Assembly: GCA_019083985.1 (NCBI GenBank) | Contig: JAHRCV010000003.1 | Location: 310,001 to 374,000, forward strand | DNA length: 64,000 nt | DNA from: Rhizobiales bacterium TNE-4 | GTDB taxonomy: Bacteria; Pseudomonadota; Alphaproteobacteria; Rhizobiales; Beijerinckiaceae | Direction: 5' to 3' | Part shown: one piece after another, positions 42,739 through 52,909 of the stretch | Position numbering within the stretch: the stretch's first letter is position 1 | Layout of the letters: each line of letters opens with the position of its first letter | Translations under genes and position numbers: made by a program | Notes under the pieces: model-generated | The model's input: only the letters and a program-made list of their open reading frames with translations | Told to the model about the DNA's origin: nothing | The model's database searches: none

Positions 42739-42899
42739 CTTACCCTTAGAAAGTGTAGAGTGTATTTATGTGATTAATACGAGTATTATCTTAGAAATTG
42801 TTTATTCGTAATTATGCAACCGTGAATTGATCAGTTCGGATTGCATCTCGATTGTTCCCGTTGCGTCGCGCGTTGGCCCATTGTCTCCGCAGAGGACGC
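42739..42899 (+). promoter_or_regulatory. AT-rich upstream region of the praR-like gene with a palindrome
   Basis: This 161-bp gap is strongly AT-rich. It contains the inverted repeat TAATAC, GA, GTATTA at 42775-42788, which could be an operator for the XRE regulator that follows. I cannot fix a transcription start. Confidence 0.45.
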
Positions 42900-43313
42900 A
42901 TGATGAAGAAGGTTCCCAATCCCGTCGATGTTCATGTCGGTAGCCGTGTCCGCATGCGGCGCATTCTGGTTGGCATGAGCCAGGAGAAGCTGGGCGATGC
43001 GCTGGGCCTGACATTCCAGCAGGTGCAGAAATACGAGAAGGGCACAAACCGCATCGGTGCCAGCCGCCTACAGGCGATTGCCAATATTCTCGGTGTTCCG
43101 GTCGATTATTTCTTCGATGGAATGCCGCAGGATGAGACGACGCCGATGTTGCCCGCCCATGAGACGGAGGCGACCTATGTGGTCGATTTCCTCTCTACGG
43201 CGGAAGGCGTCCAACTCAACAAGGCCTTCGTCCGCATCCGCGATGCCAAACTACGCCGGAAAGTGGTTGAGCTCGTCCGCGAGATCGCCGGGGCGCCCGA
43301 GGAAGCCGCCTGA
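42900..43313 (+). CDS. praR: XRE-family regulator, PraR/PhrR-like
   Basis: This is a 137-residue DNA-binding protein. The helix-turn-helix lies at about residues 14-70, with GSRVRMRRILVGMSQEKLGDAL then TFQQVQKYEKGTNRIGASRLQ. The short C-terminal region (ATYVVDFLSTAEGVQLNKAF) is typical of the rhizobial PraR/PhrR group, which controls biofilm, attachment, quorum-sensing or acid-response genes in relatives. Location between lnt and metK is the same as in Sinorhizobium. Two ATGs are three bases apart; I use the first. The palindrome upstream may serve autoregulation. Confidence 0.82.
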   Translation: MMKKVPNPVDVHVGSRVRMRRILVGMSQEKLGDALGLTFQQVQKYEKGTNRIGASRLQAIANILGVPVDYFFDGMPQDETTPMLPAHETEATYVVDFLSTAEGVQLNKAFVRIRDAKLRRKVVELVREIAGAPEEAA

Positions 43314-43455
43314 GGCTTGGGGCGACCGTTCGCCAAACCGAACAATTCGTCCGCCATATCTTGACGGACGGTGAGCCTCCATGGCACTGAGCGCCGGCGG
43401 CCGGGAAGGCCGCCCGGCGGGTGAGCCGCCGTACTTCCAAACGCAGGAGGTCTGA
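43314..43455 (+). promoter_or_regulatory. Structured leader before metK
   Basis: This 142-bp gap holds a strong GC hairpin (arms CGCCGGCGGCC and GGCCGCCCGGCG, one bulged base, near 43394-43421). It also has two near-identical motifs, GGTGAGCCTCC (43371) and GGTGAGCCGCC (43420), one on each side of the hairpin. I do not recognise it as a SAM-II or SAM/SAH riboswitch. It could be an untranslated regulatory leader. Confidence 0.4.
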
Positions 43456-44646
43456 GTGGCACGCGCGGATTATCTGTTTACCAGTGAATCGGTCTCTGAA
43501 GGCCATCCGGACAAGGTTTGTGACCGGATTTCCGACGAGGTCGTGGATGCCTTCTTCCGCGAAGGCGCCGCTCAAGGCATTGATCCCTGGCAGATCCGCG
43601 TGGCCTGCGAGACGCTCGCCACCACCAACCGCGTCGTCATTGCCGGCGAAACCCGCGGTCCCGAGACGCTCACGGCCGATTACATCGCCCATATCGCCCG
43701 CCTCGCCATCCGCGACATCGGCTATGAGCAGGATGGGTTCCACTGGCAGGATGCCGATATTGAGGTGCTTCTGCACCCGCAATCGGCCGATATTGCCGTC
43801 GGTGTGGATTCGGCCGGCAACAAGGACGAGGGCGCAGGCGACCAGGGCATCATGTTCGGTTATGCCTGCCGCGAAACGCCTGAGCTGATGCCGGCGCCGC
43901 TGCACTACGCCCATAACATCCTACAGCGCCTGTCCAAGGCCCGCCGCTCGGGCGAGAGCAAGGTGCTCGGCCCCGATGCCAAGAGCCAGGTCACGGTCCG
44001 CTATGTCGATGGCAAGCCCGTCGGCGTCACCCAGATCGTTGTCTCGACCCAGCATCTCGACGAGAACCTCTCTTCGCATGACGTCCGCGCCATCGTTGAG
44101 CCTTACGTCCGCGAGACGCTGCCGCAGGGCTGGATCGATGCCAACACAGTCTGGCACGTCAACCCGACGGGCAAATTCGTGATCGGCGGGCCCGATGGCG
44201 ACACCGGCCTCACCGGCCGCAAGATCATCGTCGACACTTATGGTGGCGCAGCGCCTCATGGCGGCGGCGCCTTCTCCGGCAAGGATCCGACCAAGGTGGA
44301 CCGTTCGGCCGCTTATGCCGCGCGCTACCTCGCCAAGAACGTCGTCGCGGGCGGCCTCGCCGATCGCTGCACGATCCAGCTTTCTTATGCGATTGGCGTC
44401 GCCAAGCCGCTGTCGATCTATGCCGACCTTCACGGCACCGGCCAGGTCGATCCGGCGAAGCTTGAGAAGGTTCTGATGGAAGCGATGGATCTGTCCCCGC
44501 GCGGCATCCGCACCCATCTCGATCTCAACAAGCCGATCTATGCCCGCACCGCCGCTTACGGCCATTTCGGGCGCAAGCCCGAGGCCGATGGCGGCTTCTC
44601 GTGGGAAAAGACTGATCTCGCTGACAAGCTCAAGGCTGCTTTCTAA
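43456..44646 (+). CDS. metK: S-adenosylmethionine synthetase
   Basis: This enzyme makes SAM from methionine and ATP. It has 396 residues with a GTG start preceded by GGAGG. The opening [26 protein letters not shown] and the [12 protein letters not shown] motif (near 120-131) are diagnostic. The second signature, [19 protein letters not shown], is near 270-290. The protein is slightly longer in its insert regions than the E. coli enzyme, as in other alphaproteobacteria. trmB begins four bases after its stop. Confidence 0.96.
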   Translation: MARADYLFTSESVSEGHPDKVCDRISDEVVDAFFREGAAQGIDPWQIRVACETLATTNRVVIAGETRGPETLTADYIAHIARLAIRDIGYEQDGFHWQDADIEVLLHPQSADIAVGVDSAGNKDEGAGDQGIMFGYACRETPELMPAPLHYAHNILQRLSKARRSGESKVLGPDAKSQVTVRYVDGKPVGVTQIVVSTQHLDENLSSHDVRAIVEPYVRETLPQGWIDANTVWHVNPTGKFVIGGPDGDTGLTGRKIIVDTYGGAAPHGGGAFSGKDPTKVDRSAAYAARYLAKNVVAGGLADRCTIQLSYAIGVAKPLSIYADLHGTGQVDPAKLEKVLMEAMDLSPRGIRTHLDLNKPIYARTAAYGHFGRKPEADGGFSWEKTDLADKLKAAF

Positions 44647-44650
44647 CATC

Positions 44651-45400
44651 ATGCGGACGGAGCGTCGTGACACGGCCTTTTATGGCCGACGTAAAGGTCA
44701 TCCGCTCCGTGCCCATCAGGCCAATCTGTTTGAAGAACTCCTGCCGCGCCTACGTGTGCGGCCGGAGGAATTGAAAAATCCCGCCGCCCTCTTTCCGCGT
44801 CCGATCACGGAACTTTGGCTTGAGATTGGATTTGGCGGTGGCGAACATCTCGCTCATCGTGCGCGCGAAAATCCGGCCGTCGGTTTCATTGGCTGTGAAC
44901 CCTTCGTCAACGGCATGGCAAAATTGCTTGCTGCTGTTGAGAGTGACCATCTCGATAATGTCCGGCTTTATGACAGCGATGCCGCGCATGTGATTGCCGG
45001 TCTGCCCGACGCGTCGGTGTCGCGCGTTTTTTTGCTTTATCCCGACCCCTGGCCAAAGCGTCGCCACCATAAACGCCGCTTCGTGTCGGACGAGATGCTG
45101 ACGAAACTCGCGCGCATCATTAAGCCGGGCGGCGATTTCTGGTTCGCTAGCGATATCGATCATTATGTCGGCTGGACACTTGCGCGGATATTGCGGTCGC
45201 CCGATTTTATGTGGCCTGCTGCCAACGCCGATGATTGGCGCACGCCTTATGAAGGTTGGCCCGGCACACGCTATGAGGCGAAAGCCAAACGCGAAGGCCG
45301 CACACCGAGCTATTTGCGCTTCAAGCGCGTTCAATCCGCTACCACTTCGCTTTCTTCTTCCAATTTGGCGCGGGCACAGACAAAGCGAATGACGCGCTGA
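44651..45400 (+). CDS. trmB: tRNA (guanine-N7-)-methyltransferase TrmB
   Basis: This enzyme methylates G46 in the variable loop of tRNA using SAM. It has 249 residues, starting at the ATG four bases after metK. The SAM-binding motif ELWLEIGFGGGEHLAHRA is near residues 54-71, and the TrmB signature VFLLYPDPWPKRRHHKRRF lies near 126-144. The last 23 residues or so are Ser/Thr/Ala/Arg-rich and lie in the 70-bp overlap with the convergent DUF2336 gene, so this tail may be a product of the overlap rather than a conserved domain. Confidence 0.93.
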   Translation: MRTERRDTAFYGRRKGHPLRAHQANLFEELLPRLRVRPEELKNPAALFPRPITELWLEIGFGGGEHLAHRARENPAVGFIGCEPFVNGMAKLLAAVESDHLDNVRLYDSDAAHVIAGLPDASVSRVFLLYPDPWPKRRHHKRRFVSDEMLTKLARIIKPGGDFWFASDIDHYVGWTLARILRSPDFMWPAANADDWRTPYEGWPGTRYEAKAKREGRTPSYLRFKRVQSATTSLSSSNLARAQTKRMTR

Positions 45401-46446
45401 GCAGTTGGAACCGTCAATTCATCAAAGCTCGAAAATGCGCTGCGAAGAAGCGCTTCTGGCAATTCGCGATCCGATTTTGCTGCCAAGAATGCTTTGAAGC
45501 AGGGCCAGTTGAAGCGTACGGAGCGCACCAGAAACAAGAGTGGATCGAACTGCGGTGCATCGAATGCGCGCGCCACGATGATGGGGGGAGCTCCTGAAAG
45601 AAGCGAGAGGCCTGCCAACGCTTCCGGCACCTGTCCGCGTTGTAATTGCGCGATGAGATAATCTTCATCAAGCCGTTTAGCAGCGAGCACGCTTTCGGCG
45701 AGCGATAACGCCGCTTCAATCGCGCCAACAAGATCAACCGCGCTGTCACGCGCCATCAGGCGCTCAGCATGACCTTCGAGCATTTCGGTCAGCCCCGCGG
45801 TTCCGCGTTCGGTAATGCCCGTTTCAGCCAGCCTTTGTGCCGCCCGTTCGCTCGCCGCTTCGACAATGGCACTCAGTGTCGCTTCGTCTTCGCCACGCTG
45901 GCGCAGAAGCGCGAGCAATGTGCCATCGCTGGCTGCTGTTTCTGCGAGTTTGCGAAACCCGTTCTCTGACAGGCGTGCCGCGGCATTGCCGGCGACAATG
46001 TGGTGCACGTCGGTATCGCCGCGATCGACAAGAATGTCGGTAACGCGCTCGCCAATATCCTCGCGCGCGGCGACGGCCCGGAGATGCAGCGGGCCTCGCG
46101 TTTCGGCAATCGTCACAAGATCGTCTTCGCTCACCCGGACCGAACGCCGCAACACCGGCCCGGCGACGGCAATATCCTCATCAAGCGCCAATTCCCGGAT
46201 CGTCTGCAGAGGGGCATTGGGGATGTCGGCCATCCGGTCAGCTAGCTCGACACGGGCATGAAACTCGATCTCGCGTGCAAGCCTGACGATCACCTCATCA
46301 TAGACGGCGACATGGTCATCGGTGAGCAGAGGTGCATGGTCGATGAAAAGTGAGGTGATCTGGCGCAAAACGGTCATCCGCTTCGTGGCCTCATGGGTGG
46401 CAATGGCCTGTTCGACCTCGGTCACGAGGGAATGGATTGGTTGCAT
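45331..46446 (-). CDS. DUF2336 domain protein
   Basis: This 371-residue, mostly helical cytoplasmic protein belongs to the DUF2336 family, found mainly in alphaproteobacteria and with no settled function. It consists of HEAT-like helical pairs (for example RQITSLFIDHAPLLTDDHVAVYDEVIVRLA and the DIAVAGPVLRRS segment), suggesting a protein-binding scaffold. I start it at the ATG giving MQPIHSLVTEVEQ because GGAGA lies 8-9 bases upstream. The frame extends 14 codons further. It is on the opposite strand to the conserved operons on both sides and overlaps the 3' end of trmB, so it interrupts an otherwise standard gene order. Confidence 0.82.
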   Translation of the reverse strand: MQPIHSLVTEVEQAIATHEATKRMTVLRQITSLFIDHAPLLTDDHVAVYDEVIVRLAREIEFHARVELADRMADIPNAPLQTIRELALDEDIAVAGPVLRRSVRVSEDDLVTIAETRGPLHLRAVAAREDIGERVTDILVDRGDTDVHHIVAGNAAARLSENGFRKLAETAASDGTLLALLRQRGEDEATLSAIVEAASERAAQRLAETGITERGTAGLTEMLEGHAERLMARDSAVDLVGAIEAALSLAESVLAAKRLDEDYLIAQLQRGQVPEALAGLSLLSGAPPIIVARAFDAPQFDPLLFLVRSVRFNWPCFKAFLAAKSDRELPEALLRSAFSSFDELTVPTAQRVIRFVCARAKLEEESEVVAD

Positions 46447-46623
46447 TATCGAATCTCCGCAATCATTGAGAGCATTACGTAAGGGCAATTACCAAATGGT
46501 TGCGCTCTCGCTGACCGGTGACCTTTGGGGAGCTGATTTGAAAAACCTTGCCTTCAGCCGGTTTTGGGAGTAGGAAGAGCGAGTAATAGACATCTCTAAC
46601 GTGATCTTCGGATCGGATCGTGA

Positions 46624-46653
46624 GAGTGGGCCCCCCGGGACCCGCTCTTTTTT
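46624..46653 (+). terminator. Terminator-like hairpin just before rimP
   Basis: GAGTGGG pairs with CCCGCTC (one G-T pair) around a GC-rich 10-base loop and is followed by six T. No plus-strand gene ends nearby; it sits in the leader of the rimP-nusA-infB operon, about 25 bp before rimP. It may be an attenuator controlled by NusA, as proposed for leaders of this operon in other bacteria. Confidence 0.65.
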
Positions 46654-46677
46654 GTTGCCGCGATCCGGCCGGAGACG

Positions 46678-47382
46678 ATGAGGCAGGACGCAGATTTGAG
46701 CGAAGAGACAGATCAGAGCGCGGAAAACCGCCGGATGATCGTGGAAAACGGTGTCGCGGCCCGGGTGGCGGAGCTGATTGAAGCCCCCATCGAGGATCTC
46801 GGCTTCCGGCTCGTGCGCGTGCGTGTCTCCGGCCTCAATGGCTGCACTGTCCAGATCATGGCCGAACGCCCTGATGGCACGATGAGCGTTGACGATTGCG
46901 AGGCGGTCAGCCGCGCGATCTCACCCATTCTCGATCTCGAAGACCCGGTCGATCGCGCCTATCATCTCGAAATCTCCTCTCCTGGCATTGATCGTCCATT
47001 GGTGCGTCCATCGGATTTCACCCGTTGGGCCGATTACGACGTCAAGATCGAGACCAAACTGCCGGTCCATGGCCGCAAGCGCTTCAAAGGCGTGATCATC
47101 GGCGCGGCCGAAGGTGCGGTTGTGATCGAGCGTGAGGATGCCGGCAAGGATGAGGAGCCGCGTGTCGCGATTCCACTCGTCGACATCAACGAGGCGCGCC
47201 TCGTGCTCACTGATGAACTCATTCGGGAATCGCTGCGCCGTGACAAGGCGGCCCGTAAGGCCCGCGGCGCAGAGACCGAATCCGAAGAGCAAGAAACCGA
47301 AGATCAAGAATCCGACGCATTCGAACAGGCGGACAAACCGGCCAAAAAGCCGAAGAAGCCGTCGACACGAAACAAGGAGTGA
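46678..47382 (+). CDS. rimP: Ribosome maturation factor RimP
   Basis: This factor assists 30S subunit assembly. It has 234 residues. The RimP N-terminal domain (about 22-105, with [21 protein letters not shown] and [14 protein letters not shown]) and the SH3-like C-terminal domain (about 110-180) are both present. A long acidic and lysine-rich tail (about 195-234, [14 protein letters not shown] and [15 protein letters not shown]) is longer than in enterobacteria and probably disordered. The first 20 residues are also poorly conserved, so translation could start at the Met at residue 20. It heads the rimP-nusA-ylxR-infB operon. Confidence 0.93.
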   Translation: MRQDADLSEETDQSAENRRMIVENGVAARVAELIEAPIEDLGFRLVRVRVSGLNGCTVQIMAERPDGTMSVDDCEAVSRAISPILDLEDPVDRAYHLEISSPGIDRPLVRPSDFTRWADYDVKIETKLPVHGRKRFKGVIIGAAEGAVVIEREDAGKDEEPRVAIPLVDINEARLVLTDELIRESLRRDKAARKARGAETESEEQETEDQESDAFEQADKPAKKPKKPSTRNKE

Positions 47383-47387
47383 TACCC

Positions 47388-48968
47388 ATGGCCGTCAGCG
47401 CCAATAGGCTCGAATTGTTGCAGATCGCCGACGCAGTCGCGCGCGAAAAGAATATCGATCGTCAGATCGTGATCGCGGCGATGGAAGATGCGATCGCTAA
47501 AGCGTCGCGCTCGCGCTATGGCGCCGAAACCGATGTGCATGCGGAAATCAATCCGCGCACCGGTGAGCTGCGCTTGTCGCGTTATTTGCAGGTTGTCGAA
47601 CAGGTCGAAAATCCGGCCACCGAAATCGCACTTGTCGACGCGCAGCGCTTCAATCCTGCCGCTCAGATCGGCGATACGATTGCCGATACGCTGCCGCCGT
47701 TCGATTTCGGCCGCATCGCCGCGCAATCGGCCAAGCAGGTCATCGTGCAGAAAGTGCGCGAAGCCGAGCGTGATCGTCAGTATGACGAATTCAAGGATCG
47801 CATTGGCGAAATCGTCAATGGTCAGGTCAAGCGCGCTGAATATGGCAATGTGATCGTCGATCTCGGTCGCGCCGAAGCCATTGTCCGCCGCGATGAATTG
47901 ATCCCGCGGGAAATGTTCCGCGCTGGCGACCGTATCCGCGCTTATGTGTTCGATGTGCGCCGCGAGCAGCGGGGCCCGCAGATCTTCCTATCGCGCACCC
48001 ATCCGCAATTCATGGCCAAGCTCTTTGCCCAAGAAGTGCCGGAAATCTATGATGGCATCATCGAAGTGAAGGCGGTTGCGCGTGACCCGGGTTCGCGTGC
48101 CAAGATCGCTGTCATCTCGCGCGATTCCTCGATCGATCCGGTTGGCGCCTGCGTGGGTATGCGTGGTTCGCGCGTGCAGGCTGTCGTCGGTGAATTGCAG
48201 GGCGAAAAGATCGACATCATCCCGTGGTCGCCGGATGTTGCGACCTTCATCGTCAACGCATTGCAACCAGCCGAAGTTTCGAAAGTCGTGCTCGATGAAG
48301 ATGCCGAACGCATCGAAGTTGTCGTGCCGGATGACCAACTCTCGCTCGCTATCGGGCGGCGTGGACAGAATGTTCGTCTTGCTTCGCAATTGACGGGGTG
48401 GGACATCGATATTCTGACAGAAGCTGAAGAATCCGAGCGTCGCCAGAAGGAATTCGTCGAGCGTACGCAGACCTTCATGGACGCACTCGATGTCGACGAA
48501 GTCGTCGGCCAGCTCTTGGCGTCGGAAGGTTTCCGTTCGGTGGAAGAACTCGCGTTTGTGGAAGCGGCCGAACTCGCGTCGATCGAAGGTTTCGACGAAG
48601 ATACGGCCGAAGAAATCCAGAATCGTGCGCGCGATTACCTTGCGCGTATCGAAGCGGAATTTGACGATCGTCGTCGTGCGCTTGGCGTGCTCGATGAATT
48701 GCGTGACATCAACGGCATAACGACCGAGATCATGGTCAAACTCGGCGAGAACGATGTGAAATCCATCGAAGACCTCGCCGGTTGCGCGACCGACGATCTC
48801 GTCGGTTGGACTGAGCGCAAGAATGGCGAAACCACGAAGATCGCCGGGTTCCTCGATGGCATTGAAATGTCGCGTGAGGAAGCCGAAGCGATGATCATGG
48901 ATGCGCGCGTCAAGGCGGGCTGGATTGAAGCCGCCGCTGAGACTGCGGAAGAGGAAGTGGCGGGCTAA
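47388..48968 (+). CDS. nusA: Transcription termination/antitermination factor NusA
   Basis: NusA binds RNA polymerase and nascent RNA, affecting pausing, termination and antitermination. The ATG chosen ([18 protein letters not shown]) is preceded by AAGGAG. The frame also opens with a GTG three codons earlier at the rimP stop. The 526-residue protein has an N-terminal polymerase-binding domain (1-130), an S1 domain, two KH domains ([19 protein letters not shown] and [20 protein letters not shown]), and C-terminal helix-hairpin-helix repeats ([17 protein letters not shown] region). Confidence 0.95.
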   Translation: MAVSANRLELLQIADAVAREKNIDRQIVIAAMEDAIAKASRSRYGAETDVHAEINPRTGELRLSRYLQVVEQVENPATEIALVDAQRFNPAAQIGDTIADTLPPFDFGRIAAQSAKQVIVQKVREAERDRQYDEFKDRIGEIVNGQVKRAEYGNVIVDLGRAEAIVRRDELIPREMFRAGDRIRAYVFDVRREQRGPQIFLSRTHPQFMAKLFAQEVPEIYDGIIEVKAVARDPGSRAKIAVISRDSSIDPVGACVGMRGSRVQAVVGELQGEKIDIIPWSPDVATFIVNALQPAEVSKVVLDEDAERIEVVVPDDQLSLAIGRRGQNVRLASQLTGWDIDILTEAEESERRQKEFVERTQTFMDALDVDEVVGQLLASEGFRSVEELAFVEAAELASIEGFDEDTAEEIQNRARDYLARIEAEFDDRRRALGVLDELRDINGITTEIMVKLGENDVKSIEDLAGCATDDLVGWTERKNGETTKIAGFLDGIEMSREEAEAMIMDARVKAGWIEAAAETAEEEVAG

Positions 48969-48995
48969 GGCCCGCTCTTCAGGCGGGAAACACAC

Positions 48996-49688
48996 ATGGC
49001 CCGCGAAATGGATCGAGACGCTGACGGCGCGGAGGAAACCGGGCCGGAACGGACCTGCATCGCGACACGTACGCGGCACAAGGTCGACGATCTGATCCGT
49101 TTCGTGGCCGCGCCTGATGGTTCGGTGGTTCCCGATCTCAAGCGGAACCTGCCGGGACGCGGGGTCTGGGTTTCGGCGACGCGGGATGCGGTGGCCGAGG
49201 CGGTTCGGAAAAAGGCCTTTGGGCGCGGGCTCAAGGCCGATGTGAAGGCCGATGCGGATCTGCCCTCTCTCGTGGAGGGTCTGCTCGCGCGGCAGGCACG
49301 CGAGGCATTGAGCCTCGCCAACAAGGCGGGGCTCGTCGTTTCGGGCTTCGACAAGGTGGAAGCAGCGATTGGGCGCGGACCTGTCCGCGTCGTGGTCCAT
49401 GCTTCAGATGCGGCGGCTGATGGGGTGCGCAAGCTCTCTCAGGCGCTCAAAAGGAGGTTCGGCGAAAGCGCAGCCGTCGAAATGACGTTGCGTGGGCTGA
49501 ATTTCGAGGAATTGGGTTTGGCATTGGGCCGGTCACATGTGATACATGCAGCGCTTCTCGATGGTCCGGCCTCGCGCCTCTGTGTGGCGCGGCTCCGGAT
49601 CCTTGAACGCTACCGGACCGGCAAGACCGATCGGGACATCCCGGATAATCCGGGTCATGAAGACGGAAAGCCGTTAGGGCAGAGCTGA
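48996..49688 (+). CDS. YlxR (DUF448) RNA-binding protein fused to an L7Ae-like domain
   Basis: This 230-residue protein has an N-terminal YlxR/DUF448 domain (about 18-90: ERTCIATRTRHKVDDLIRFV and RGVWVSATRDAV) and a C-terminal L7Ae/YlxQ-like RNA-binding domain (about 105-200: SLANKAGLVVSGFDKVEAAI). In Firmicutes these are two separate genes between nusA and infB; here they are one polypeptide, as usual in alphaproteobacteria. The role in translation or RNase P/transcription control is suggested by position only. The stop touches the infB start. Confidence 0.88.
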   Translation: MAREMDRDADGAEETGPERTCIATRTRHKVDDLIRFVAAPDGSVVPDLKRNLPGRGVWVSATRDAVAEAVRKKAFGRGLKADVKADADLPSLVEGLLARQAREALSLANKAGLVVSGFDKVEAAIGRGPVRVVVHASDAAADGVRKLSQALKRRFGESAAVEMTLRGLNFEELGLALGRSHVIHAALLDGPASRLCVARLRILERYRTGKTDRDIPDNPGHEDGKPLGQS

Positions 49689-52391
49689 ATGAGCGATACG
49701 AAGAATACTGGCGGCGACAAGACGTTGCATGTCCCCTCGAAGACGCTGTCCTTGAAGCGTCCTGTCGAGCAGGGGGTGGTGCGTCAGAGCTTCTCCCATG
49801 GCCGCACCAAGGCCGTTGTGGTTGAGAAGGTGAAGCGCCGCACGATCGGACCCGGCGAAACGCCGAAGGCCGAACCAGCACCTGCGCCCGCTGCCACCCC
49901 TGCACCCCAGCCCGTGGCCGCCGCACCGGCCAAGCCTGCGGCCGCGCCCGCTGCCCGTTCAAGCGGTCGCGCTCCGGCGCCCGGCCGCGGCGAAGGCCGT
50001 GCCCAGCAGAGCGCGCCGCGTTCTGGTTCCGGCGTTGTGTTGCGTACGCTGACCGATGAAGAACGCGATGCCCGCGCTTTGGCTTTGGTTGAAGCGCGCA
50101 AGCGCGAGACCGAAGATCGCAAGCGCGCCGAAGAAGAAGCCAAGATCCGCGCCGAACGCGAAGAGCGCGAGCGCATCGAACGCGCCGCTGCCGAAGCCCG
50201 CAAGCGCGACGAAGAAGAGCGCCGCCGTCACGATGACGAAGTGAAGCGCAAGGCCGAAGACGAAGCCAAGCGCCGGCTGGGCGATTCTGCGCCTGCGCCG
50301 AGTGCTGCGCCATCATCTGCACCGCGTCCGTCCTCCGATGGCCCGATCCGTCGTCCTGCACCGCCAGGCTTGTCGCGTGCGCCGGTTCCGGCCGAGCCCG
50401 ATGACGATGAGCGTCGTCGTGGTGCGCCGCGTCGTGGTGCTGGTCCGGCGCGTCCGGCTGCGCCTGCACGTCCTGAGCGCGCCCGCGCCGGTGACGAAAA
50501 GCGCCGTGGTCGCCTGACCGTTTCGGCTGCCACGAGCGGTGAAGATGAACGCACACGTTCGGTTGCCGCGTTCCGTCGTCGTGTCCAACGCCTCAAAGGC
50601 GGTGGTGCTGCGGAACAGAAGGAAAAGATCGCGCGTGAAGTGACGATCCCGGAAACGATCACCATTCAGGAACTCGCGAACCGCATGACGGAACGCGCGG
50701 TGGATGTGATCCGCTTCCTCATGAAGCAGGGCCAGCTCGTGAAGATCACCGATGTGGTCGACGCTGATACGGCGCAGCTTGTTGCGGAAGAATTCGGGCA
50801 CACCGTTAAGCGCGTGGCTGAAGCTGACGTGGAAGAAGGCCTGTTCGACACGCCGGATGCCGACGAGCATCTCGAAGCGCGTCCGCCGGTCGTCACCATC
50901 ATGGGTCACGTCGACCACGGCAAGACCTCGCTGCTCGACGCTATTCGCCAGACCAATGTCGTCTCCGGTGAAGCCGGCGGCATCACGCAGCATATTGGCG
51001 CCTATCAGGTGACTGCGCCGAATGGCGACAAGATCACCTTCATCGATACGCCGGGCCACGCCGCGTTTACCGCGATGCGTGCGCGTGGCGCGAAAGTGAC
51101 CGACATTGTCGTGCTGGTTGTTGCGGCGGATGACGGCGTCATGCCGCAGACGATCGAAGCGATCAATCATGCCAAGGCGGCGAAAGTGCCGCTGATCGTC
51201 GCGATCAACAAGATCGACAAGCCGAATGTTGACGCCAACCGCGTTCGTACCGAACTTCTGCAATATGAAGTGCAGGTCGAATCGATGGGCGGCGACGTAC
51301 TCGAAATCGAAGTTTCAGCGACGAAGCGCATCAATCTCGACAAGCTGCTTGATGCGATCGCGTTGCAGTCGGAAATTCTCGATCTCAAGGCTAATCCGGA
51401 TCGTGCCGCTGAAGGCACCGTCATCGAAGCAAAGCTTGATCGCGGCCGCGGCCCCGTTGCCACCGTACTCGTGCAACGTGGCACGCTGAAGACGGGCGAC
51501 ATCGTGATTGCCGGTTCCGAATGGGGCCGTGTGCGTGCGCTCGTCTCCGATCTCGGTGCGCAGGTGCAAAAGGCGGGTCCGTCGGTTCCCGTCGAAATCC
51601 TTGGCTTCAATGGCGCACCCGAAGCGGGTGATCGCGTTGCCGCGGTCGAGAACGAAGCCCGTGCCCGCGAGATCACCGAATATCGGACGCGCCAGAAGCG
51701 CGAACGTGCGGCAGCCCGTGCTGGTAAGGCGCGCGGTTCGCTTGCGGACATGATGAGCCAGCTCAAGACCGCGGGTCGCAAGGAATTCCCGCTCGTCGTC
51801 AAGGGCGACGTTCAGGGCTCGGTCGAAGCGATCATTGGCGCACTCGACAAGCTTGGCACCGATGAAGTCGGTGCGCGTGTCATTCACGCAGGCGCAGGCG
51901 GCATCAACGAGAGCGACATCACCCTGGCGGAAGCGTCAGGTGCGGCCGTCATTGGCTTCAACGTGCGCGCCAACAAGGAAGCACGCGAAGCAGCCGAGCG
52001 TTCGGGCACTGAAATTCGCTATTACAACATCATCTACGATCTCGTGGATGACGTGAAATCGGCGATGTCGGGTCTGCTCGCGCCGACGCTGCGCGAAGAG
52101 CGCCTCGGCGAAGCGCGCATCCTGCAGGTCTTCGCAGTGTCGAAGGTCGGCAAGGTCGCAGGCTGCCTCGTGCAGGACGGCCGTGTCGAACGTGGCGCTA
52201 ATGTGCGCCTCATTCGCGACAACGTCGTTATCCACGAAGGCAAGCTGTCGACGCTCAAGCGCTTCAAGGATGAAGTCAAAGAAGTCATGTCGGGTCAGGA
52301 ATGCGGCATGGCGTTCGAGAATTATCAGGACATGCGCGAAGGCGACATCATCGAATGCTATCGCATCGAGGAAATTCGCCGCTCGCTCTGA
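49689..52391 (+). CDS. infB: Translation initiation factor IF-2
   Basis: This GTPase brings initiator tRNA to the 30S subunit. It has 900 residues. The long N-terminal part (to about 330) is low-complexity: Ala/Pro-rich, then a highly charged coiled coil (arginine/glutamate repeats near 120-195), then Arg/Pro-rich. The conserved IF2_N region precedes the G domain, whose G1 is [12 protein letters not shown] at about 405-416, with DTPGHAAFT and NKIDKP following. EF-Tu-like domain II and the C-terminal tRNA-binding domains complete the protein. A terminator follows, although rbfA and truB continue on the same strand. Confidence 0.96.
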   Translation: MSDTKNTGGDKTLHVPSKTLSLKRPVEQGVVRQSFSHGRTKAVVVEKVKRRTIGPGETPKAEPAPAPAATPAPQPVAAAPAKPAAAPAARSSGRAPAPGRGEGRAQQSAPRSGSGVVLRTLTDEERDARALALVEARKRETEDRKRAEEEAKIRAEREERERIERAAAEARKRDEEERRRHDDEVKRKAEDEAKRRLGDSAPAPSAAPSSAPRPSSDGPIRRPAPPGLSRAPVPAEPDDDERRRGAPRRGAGPARPAAPARPERARAGDEKRRGRLTVSAATSGEDERTRSVAAFRRRVQRLKGGGAAEQKEKIAREVTIPETITIQELANRMTERAVDVIRFLMKQGQLVKITDVVDADTAQLVAEEFGHTVKRVAEADVEEGLFDTPDADEHLEARPPVVTIMGHVDHGKTSLLDAIRQTNVVSGEAGGITQHIGAYQVTAPNGDKITFIDTPGHAAFTAMRARGAKVTDIVVLVVAADDGVMPQTIEAINHAKAAKVPLIVAINKIDKPNVDANRVRTELLQYEVQVESMGGDVLEIEVSATKRINLDKLLDAIALQSEILDLKANPDRAAEGTVIEAKLDRGRGPVATVLVQRGTLKTGDIVIAGSEWGRVRALVSDLGAQVQKAGPSVPVEILGFNGAPEAGDRVAAVENEARAREITEYRTRQKRERAAARAGKARGSLADMMSQLKTAGRKEFPLVVKGDVQGSVEAIIGALDKLGTDEVGARVIHAGAGGINESDITLAEASGAAVIGFNVRANKEAREAAERSGTEIRYYNIIYDLVDDVKSAMSGLLAPTLREERLGEARILQVFAVSKVGKVAGCLVQDGRVERGANVRLIRDNVVIHEGKLSTLKRFKDEVKEVMSGQECGMAFENYQDMREGDIIECYRIEEIRRSL

Positions 52392-52415
52392 CGGCCTGAC
52401 CGAAAATTTCGGAAC

Positions 52416-52450
52416 GGCCCGCGCAGTTCTCGCTCGCGGGCCTTTTCTTT
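52416..52450 (+). terminator. Terminator between infB and rbfA
   Basis: A perfect 8-bp GC stem (GGCCCGCG with CGCGGGCC, 11-base loop) is followed by TTTTCTTTT. It may set the infB to rbfA expression ratio by partial read-through. Confidence 0.8.
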
Positions 52451-52492
52451 TCCGTCCTGAAGCCGGTCCGAATCCGGCAGGAATGGTGAGAC

Positions 52493-52909
52493 ATGAAACA
52501 TCACGACGACAAAAAAGGTCCGTCGCAGCGCCAGCTGCGTGTCGGCGAGCTCATTCGCCATGCGATGACGGAAATTCTTTCGCGCGGCGATCTGCAAAAC
52601 CCGGTTCTTCTCGGTGCGTTCATCACCATCCCTGAAGTCCGCATGAGCCCTGATCTCAAGATCGCAACGATCTATGTGACATTGCATAATCACGAGAATG
52701 AGAAAGAGATCATCCGCGCTTTTGCCGATGAGCGGAAATTTCTACGGATGGAAATTGCCCATCGCGTCAATTTGAAATTCGCGCCTGATTTGCGCTTCCG
52801 TCCCGATGAAGGGCTCGTCGAAGCGCAAAAGATTGACGCGCTTTTGCGTTCGCCGCAGGTGCAGCGCGATCTCGCCAAACCGCAGCATGATGCGGAGGAT
52901 GGCGAATGA
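52493..52909 (+). CDS. rbfA: Ribosome-binding factor A
   Basis: RbfA binds the 30S subunit during late 16S rRNA maturation and cold adaptation. It is 138 residues with the KH-like fold: RQLRVGELIRHAMTEILSRGDLQ at 14-36 and the conserved MSPDLKIATIYVTL and RKFLRMEIAHRVNLKFAPDLRFRPDE segments. It overlaps truB by four bases (ATGA). Confidence 0.95.
   Translation: MKHHDDKKGPSQRQLRVGELIRHAMTEILSRGDLQNPVLLGAFITIPEVRMSPDLKIATIYVTLHNHENEKEIIRAFADERKFLRMEIAHRVNLKFAPDLRFRPDEGLVEAQKIDALLRSPQVQRDLAKPQHDAEDGE

Noticed and set aside
43314-43455. SAM-II or SAM/SAH riboswitch upstream of metK
   Set aside because: The sequence does not show the conserved core of either class; I list it only as a structured leader.
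47988-49400. A 470-codon open frame on the minus strand opposite nusA and ylxR
   Set aside because: It is antisense to two clearly conserved genes, is rich in His/Arg as expected from reading codon-biased DNA backwards, and has no recognisable motif or ribosome-binding site.
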